NCBI GenBank assembly: GCA_964577435.1
Contig: CAZNZD010000018.1
Location: forward strand, 1-25,807
DNA from: MWDF01 sp964577435
Lineage (GTDB): Bacteria; Bacillota; DTU025; MWDF01
Length of the DNA: 25,807 nt
Direction: 5' to 3'
Shown: positions 22,307 through 25,807 of the stretch, one piece after another
Layout of the letters: every line of letters begins with the position of its first letter
Position numbering within the stretch: the first letter of the stretch is position 1
Translations under genes and position numbers: made by a program
Notes under the pieces: generated by a model
Database searches by the model: none
What the model saw: only the letters and a program-made list of their open reading frames with translations
What the model was told of the DNA's origin: nothing

Positions 22307-22957
22307 TTAGTTCGCTGCCGACAGCTCAAATACCACATCCACATTCCGGGAGACCTCCGGGGAGTGGGTGACTATGATCACGCACCGGTTGTCCTCGTGA
22401 GCAAGCTTCTTGAAGATTCCAAGCACTTCCTGCTGCGTCTCCCCATCGAGATTGCCTGTAGGTTCATCTGCCAGGATTATATCCGGGTCGAAGCACAGCG
22501 CCCTGGCAATCGCCACCCTTTGCTGCTCTCCGCCTGATAGCTTCAATATCCTCCTCTTTGCCTTATCATCGGTGATCTCCACCTTCCGGAGGACCTCCAT
22601 GGCCTTGTCCTTGCTCCTCCCCTCGCCCTTGCCGGAGACGTCCAGCGAGAGAGCGACATTCTCTTCCGCTGTCAGCTGCGGGAGAAGGTTGTAGTTCTGG
22701 AAAACGACGCCCACCATGCGGCTGCGATAGGAGAATCGGTCCAGGCCAGCTATATCGGAACCGTTGTACAGTATCCTGCCCTTCGTGGGGGATGTAAGCC
22801 CGGAGATAAGGGACAGGAGCGTCGTCTTTCCGACCCCGGATTTTCCCGTAACCGCGTATATCCTCCCTTTCTCGAAGGTTAAGGACAGGTTCGTGAACAC
22901 CGGTTTCGAATTCTTCTCGTAGCTGTATTCGATTCCCTGAAGCTCAAGTATGCTCAT
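22307..22957 (-). CDS. ABC transporter ATP-binding subunit (LolD/MacB type)
   Basis: A 216-residue ATPase energising the FtsX-like permease encoded directly upstream. It has Walker A GKSGVGKTT, the FQNYNLLPQLTAEENV segment typical of the LolD/MacB/FtsE group, signature LSGGEQQRVAIARAL, Walker B IILADEPTGNLDGE, and the H-loop VTHSPEV. The permease gene ends seven bases upstream, so the two are one transcription unit. MacB-type mechanotransmission systems export lipoproteins, peptides or antibiotics; which applies here cannot be told. No MacA-type adaptor is present. Downstream, 22156-22306 holds no gene. Confidence 0.92.
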   Translation of the reverse strand: MSILELQGIEYSYEKNSKPVFTNLSLTFEKGRIYAVTGKSGVGKTTLLSLISGLTSPTKGRILYNGSDIAGLDRFSYRSRMVGVVFQNYNLLPQLTAEENVALSLDVSGKGEGRSKDKAMEVLRKVEITDDKAKRRILKLSGGEQQRVAIARALCFDPDIILADEPTGNLDGETQQEVLGIFKKLAHEDNRCVIIVTHSPEVSRNVDVVFELSAAN

Positions 22958-22964
22958 TTTACTG

Positions 22965-24527
22965 TTAGCTCCTTTCGCTGAGGATTCTCAGCGGCTCGTA
23001 CCGCAGCACGTATATCACCGCGGCGCTGGATGACAGCAGCGCAAGCAGGACGCCTATCGCGGCTATCTGCAGCAGCACGTCGTAGTCCATGGCCGCATCC
23101 ACGGAGGATAGGTACTCTATGTTGCGGAAGCTTCCTGGCAGTATGCCGCCTCTGAAGCCGCCGGCTGCCGCGGCATCAAGCCCGGGCCTTCCGAAATTCT
23201 GCTGTGTGTTCGCGCTCAGCTGCTGCTCGGCCTCGACCTGCGCTGCAAGCAGGTTGTTGATTACGGGAAGCGATGCTGCCGCGGCAGAGGCAGTGCCGAC
23301 CGCCATCGCAACGGCGGTAATGATTAGTATCTCGAGTATGAACTGGGCGGCGACCTTGCCCTTCTTCATGCCTATCGCCGTCAGCACGCCGACTTCATAT
23401 TTCCTCTCCCTTATGTTGAAGATGTTGATCACAATCAGGATGACTGCGCCGATAGCCAGCATGACGACGAGGAAAGTGGTTGCGAAGCTGCTCAGGTTCT
23501 CCAGCGGCACCAGGCTCCTCTCGTAGTTCTCGACGTCAGAGGAGACTATCGCATAGTCCTCGGAAAGGCCCATGCTGCGCGCATCCTCCGTGAACGCCTC
23601 ATAATCGGATACATTAGCGAATATGTAGCGCCCGCTTGTCGCAGTGCGAAGGGCGGTAGTTGTCTCATTGCCGTTGCTGTCCGTGCCCTTCACCGCGGAT
23701 GCGGCAGAGGCATCAGCTATCGCCTTTAACGTCGGATAGCTCACGAGTATCTGGTTCGATGGGTCGTTGGCGTTCGAGAACCTTAACGTGGAGTTTCCCT
23801 CATCCGTCTCGGTTACGCTATATGTGCCTGCGACCGTCAGCTCATACTCCTCTGTATCGAGGCTCGGGTTCATCACCTTTATCTTGTCGCCCACCTTGAT
23901 GCTGTTGACATATGCCACCTGGTCGCTTACAAGGCATGAGTAGTCCGCGGTTGCGAAGTCGAACATCGACCCTGCAGACACCTTGTTCGTGCCGTCTATG
24001 AAACCCTGCATGGCAGCCTCGTCCGAGTAACCATAGATGGTGAAGTCGCCCTGCCTGAAGCCTCCTTCGGCCAAACGGTCCTCTATCCTTCCCATTAGGT
24101 TCTGGCCGGGCCTTCCCAGCTGAAAATCAGTCGAGGCGGCATCATCGAGGCTGCCGACAACGTCCAGAGGCTCAAGGCCCTCTCCTTTGGCTACCGATGA
24201 TGTCATGACGTAGTAAGTGTCCTTCACATACTTCGATGCCGCGTACTTCTCCATCTCCTCGAGGCTAATGTTCTGCACCCTGCTGAAGAACTGGAAGGGG
24301 TCACCAGACTGCCTCTGGGCGTTCTGCATCATGGCTTGCCTGTCCAAGCTGATGGTCGCCGAGACCGTGATGCCTTCAAGGCCGCTGTCCTTTAGAGACC
24401 CTGCCGCCTGCCTTATCGACAGGCCTATGCAGGACGAGAATGATATGAGCAATACGATGATTCCGATGAGAAGGCTTCTCCCCGGGCTCCTGAGTATGTT
24501 TCTCAGGGCGTTTCTGAAAATGTACAC
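22965..24527 (-). CDS. FtsX/MacB-type ABC transporter permease
   Basis: A 520-residue permease. TM1 (LLIGIIVLLISFSSCIGLSI) follows a short N-terminal cytoplasmic segment with FRNALRNILRSPGRS, the usual start of this family. A long extracytoplasmic region follows (roughly residues 40-360). Three C-terminal helices come after: FLVVMLAIGAVILIVINIF, FILEILIITAVAMAV and IGVLLALLSSSAAVIYVL. NIRERKYEVGVLTAIGMKKG is the FtsX-domain coupling motif. The start is taken as GTG at 24527, with TTGGGGGT six bases upstream. An ATG at 24569 is also in frame, but it lacks a Shine-Dalgarno and adds atypical residues. Partner ATPase at 22307-22957. Confidence 0.88.
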   Translation of the reverse strand: MYIFRNALRNILRSPGRSLLIGIIVLLISFSSCIGLSIRQAAGSLKDSGLEGITVSATISLDRQAMMQNAQRQSGDPFQFFSRVQNISLEEMEKYAASKYVKDTYYVMTSSVAKGEGLEPLDVVGSLDDAASTDFQLGRPGQNLMGRIEDRLAEGGFRQGDFTIYGYSDEAAMQGFIDGTNKVSAGSMFDFATADYSCLVSDQVAYVNSIKVGDKIKVMNPSLDTEEYELTVAGTYSVTETDEGNSTLRFSNANDPSNQILVSYPTLKAIADASAASAVKGTDSNGNETTTALRTATSGRYIFANVSDYEAFTEDARSMGLSEDYAIVSSDVENYERSLVPLENLSSFATTFLVVMLAIGAVILIVINIFNIRERKYEVGVLTAIGMKKGKVAAQFILEILIITAVAMAVGTASAAAASLPVINNLLAAQVEAEQQLSANTQQNFGRPGLDAAAAGGFRGGILPGSFRNIEYLSSVDAAMDYDVLLQIAAIGVLLALLSSSAAVIYVLRYEPLRILSERS

Positions 24528-24569
24528 GGCATTACCCCCAATTCGCCTTAGCTTTCGATGTTGTATCAT

Positions 24570-24935
24570 GCAATCTGAAATACCCAGTTACATTATCTAT
24601 GAACGGATGCGTAAGGGTTTGCTGCATCCGGAATCGGAAAAGTTCACACAATGTTCACAAACGAACCAAGGGGCTATGACTCCTGAAGGATGCAGATAAG
24701 CCCGGTTGAAGGAATAAGCGGAGCAGAGCTATGACGAAGCATAGGATAACGACGCTTATGCCACTGCCGATGACTGCCTTGATACGAGGCGCTGATGAAA
24801 GCCAGAATTCGCCCTTGGCATACCTGCGGGCTTCAGGTTCCAGCGAAAAGCGATGTTCAGGAGTGAATGCTACATAGGTTATAATATCCCTTGTAAAGAG
24901 CCGAAAGTAATTCTGAATGGGGTAGGTGTGGGCGA
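24570..24935. other. intergenic region between the FtsX-type permease and degV
   Basis: A 366-base gap between divergent genes. It holds a candidate degV promoter (24880-24885) and a CGGATGC / GCATCCG inverted repeat around 24602-24630. Two GTTCACA copies lie four bases apart around 24642-24659. On the minus strand a frame without ATG, GTG or TTG is open across most of the gap and would encode a hydrophobic segment (AVIGSGISVVILCFVIALLR); on the plus strand a 47-codon ORF from 24731 is probably a shadow. No convincing gene is seen. Confidence 0.5.
24880..24885 (+). promoter_or_regulatory. candidate -10 element of degV
   Basis: A perfect TATAAT about 50 bases before the degV start. The -35 is weak (TTCAGG, 18 bases upstream). 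Confidence 0.5.
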
Positions 24936-25778
24936 TTGGTGAAGATCACGGCTGACAGCACATGCGATCTTTCAAGGGAGATAACCGCCGAATTGGGAGT
25001 GGACATCATCCCGCTGCACGTCATGATAAACGGCATCGACTACAGAGACGGGGTGGACATCTCGTCCGACGACATCTTCAGGCTCGTCGACACCGAAGGG
25101 AAAACATGCAGCACATCAGCCGCTAATGTTCATGAGTACGAGACATTCTTCTCGCAGTTTGCCGACAAGCACGATGCAATCGTTCATATCTGCATAGGAT
25201 CCAACCTCTCATCCAGCTTCCAGAACGCGAGCATGGCCGCCAAGGGATTCAAGAACGTGTTCATAGTGGATTCGGCGAATCTTTCCACCGGGAGCGGACA
25301 TCTGGTCTATGACGCGGCCCTTCTCGCCAAAGGTGGCCTGGATGCACAGGGCATAGTGGATACCATTGAGAAGACCAAGCCGAGGGTAGACGCGAGCTTC
25401 GTCATTGAAAGGATGGATTATCTCCACAAGGGCGGCCGCTGCAGCGGCATAGAGCTGTTCGGCGCGAACCTTCTGAAGATAAAGCCTTGCATAGAAGTCA
25501 GAGACGGGAAAATGGGTGTGGGAAAGAAGTACAGGGGCAACTTCGACCGCTGCCTCGAGCATTATGTGGAGGACAGGCTCGAAGATATCGCAAGCATAGA
25601 CACCGAACGCATCTTCATAACGCATCCGGCCTGCCCGCCCGAGATAGTAGAGGGAGTCAAGGAGGCCATAAGAAGGCATGCGGACTTCAAGCAGGTCATA
25701 GAGACCCGCGCAGGCTGCACCATATCGAGCCATTGCGGCCCGAATACTTTGGGGATACTCTTCAAGAGGAAGGCATGA
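24936..25778 (+). CDS. degV: DegV-family fatty-acid-binding protein
   Basis: A 280-residue protein of the DegV family. These bind a fatty acid in a pocket between two domains and, in the FakB group, present it to a fatty-acid kinase for phospholipid synthesis. The N-terminal ITADSTCDLS and the IIPLHVMINGIDYRDGVDI segment are family marks; CSTSAANVHEYE, HICIGSNLSSSFQNA and ERMDYLHKGGRCSG follow in order. The start is TTG 24936 or GTG 24939, with GGTAGGTG upstream; the difference is one residue. Whether it feeds a FakA kinase is unknown, since none is in the window. Confidence 0.92.
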   Translation: MVKITADSTCDLSREITAELGVDIIPLHVMINGIDYRDGVDISSDDIFRLVDTEGKTCSTSAANVHEYETFFSQFADKHDAIVHICIGSNLSSSFQNASMAAKGFKNVFIVDSANLSTGSGHLVYDAALLAKGGLDAQGIVDTIEKTKPRVDASFVIERMDYLHKGGRCSGIELFGANLLKIKPCIEVRDGKMGVGKKYRGNFDRCLEHYVEDRLEDIASIDTERIFITHPACPPEIVEGVKEAIRRHADFKQVIETRAGCTISSHCGPNTLGILFKRKA

Positions 25779-25794
25779 CCGAGGCAGGGACCCG

Positions 25795-25807
25795 GTGAGC
25801 TTCGAGG
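25795..25807 (+). CDS. possible start of a further gene, cut by the window end
   Basis: A GTG 17 bases after the degV stop, with GAGG ten bases or so upstream, opens a frame that runs off the window after four codons (V S F E). Too short to identify. Confidence 0.2.

Noticed and set aside
24731..24874. 47-codon plus-strand small ORF before degV
   Set aside because: It has a weak GGAG upstream but no recognisable features, and it ends just before the candidate degV -10 element; probably chance.
1..25807. CRISPR arrays, tRNA/rRNA genes, insertion sequences
   Set aside because: No regularly spaced repeats, cloverleaf-like segments, transposase frames or terminal inverted repeats were seen.

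Overview
The window (about 58% GC, many AGG arginine and ATA isoleucine codons) looks like chromosome from an anaerobic, peptide- and amino-acid-fermenting bacterium. Several features point that way: a secreted C69 dipeptidase, a complete oligopeptide ABC importer, a tryptophanase/tyrosine phenol-lyase family enzyme, and FAD/iron-sulfur redox genes. An exported protein ending in a terminal Phe suggests an outer membrane, while the LexA box is of the Gram-positive type. This mix fits a Synergistota-like diderm best, but that assignment is inference. No tRNA, rRNA, CRISPR array or insertion sequence was seen.

Layout. 95-2885 (+): secreted dipeptidase, terminator, then 6-phosphofructokinase. 2921-5178 (-): an alpha/alpha-toroid protein and an exported MsrA-MsrB fusion with its own terminator. 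5354-11719 (-): oppABCDF importer operon, transcribed from a divergent regulatory region at 11720-12033. 12034-18066 (+): a tight operon of a GlpA-like FAD dehydrogenase with a BFD [2Fe-2S] domain, a GlpB-like FAD oxidoreductase, a DUF1667 Cys protein, thioredoxin reductase and a zinc/cadmium-type P1B ATPase. 18105-19840 (+): strong promoter, tyrosine-rich leader peptide, intrinsic terminator and a TPL-like lyase. 19926-21446 (-): SOS unit with a perfect LexA box, a small DUF6504-like protein and a Y-family polymerase. 21538-24527 (-): a probable outer-membrane barrel protein and a MacB/FtsX-type ABC permease with its ATPase. 24936-25778 (+): DegV.

Main discoveries. (1) The oligopeptide-binding protein appears to be a natural circular permutation: after the signal peptide comes the C-terminal half of a normal OppA, followed by the N-terminal half, in one open frame. 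Its partner permease OppC carries an extra domain of about 210 residues outside the membrane. (2) The TPL-like gene is preceded by what looks like a transcription-attenuation leader: a 27-codon ORF with five Tyr codons, a 16-bp long-range helix and a rho-independent terminator. The enzyme itself has Leu where the family has its PLP-contacting Arg. 

The genes suggest a lifestyle of external dipeptide and peptide breakdown, peptide import, and amino-acid catabolism coupled to flavin/thiol redox, with repair of oxidised envelope proteins and SOS translesion synthesis.
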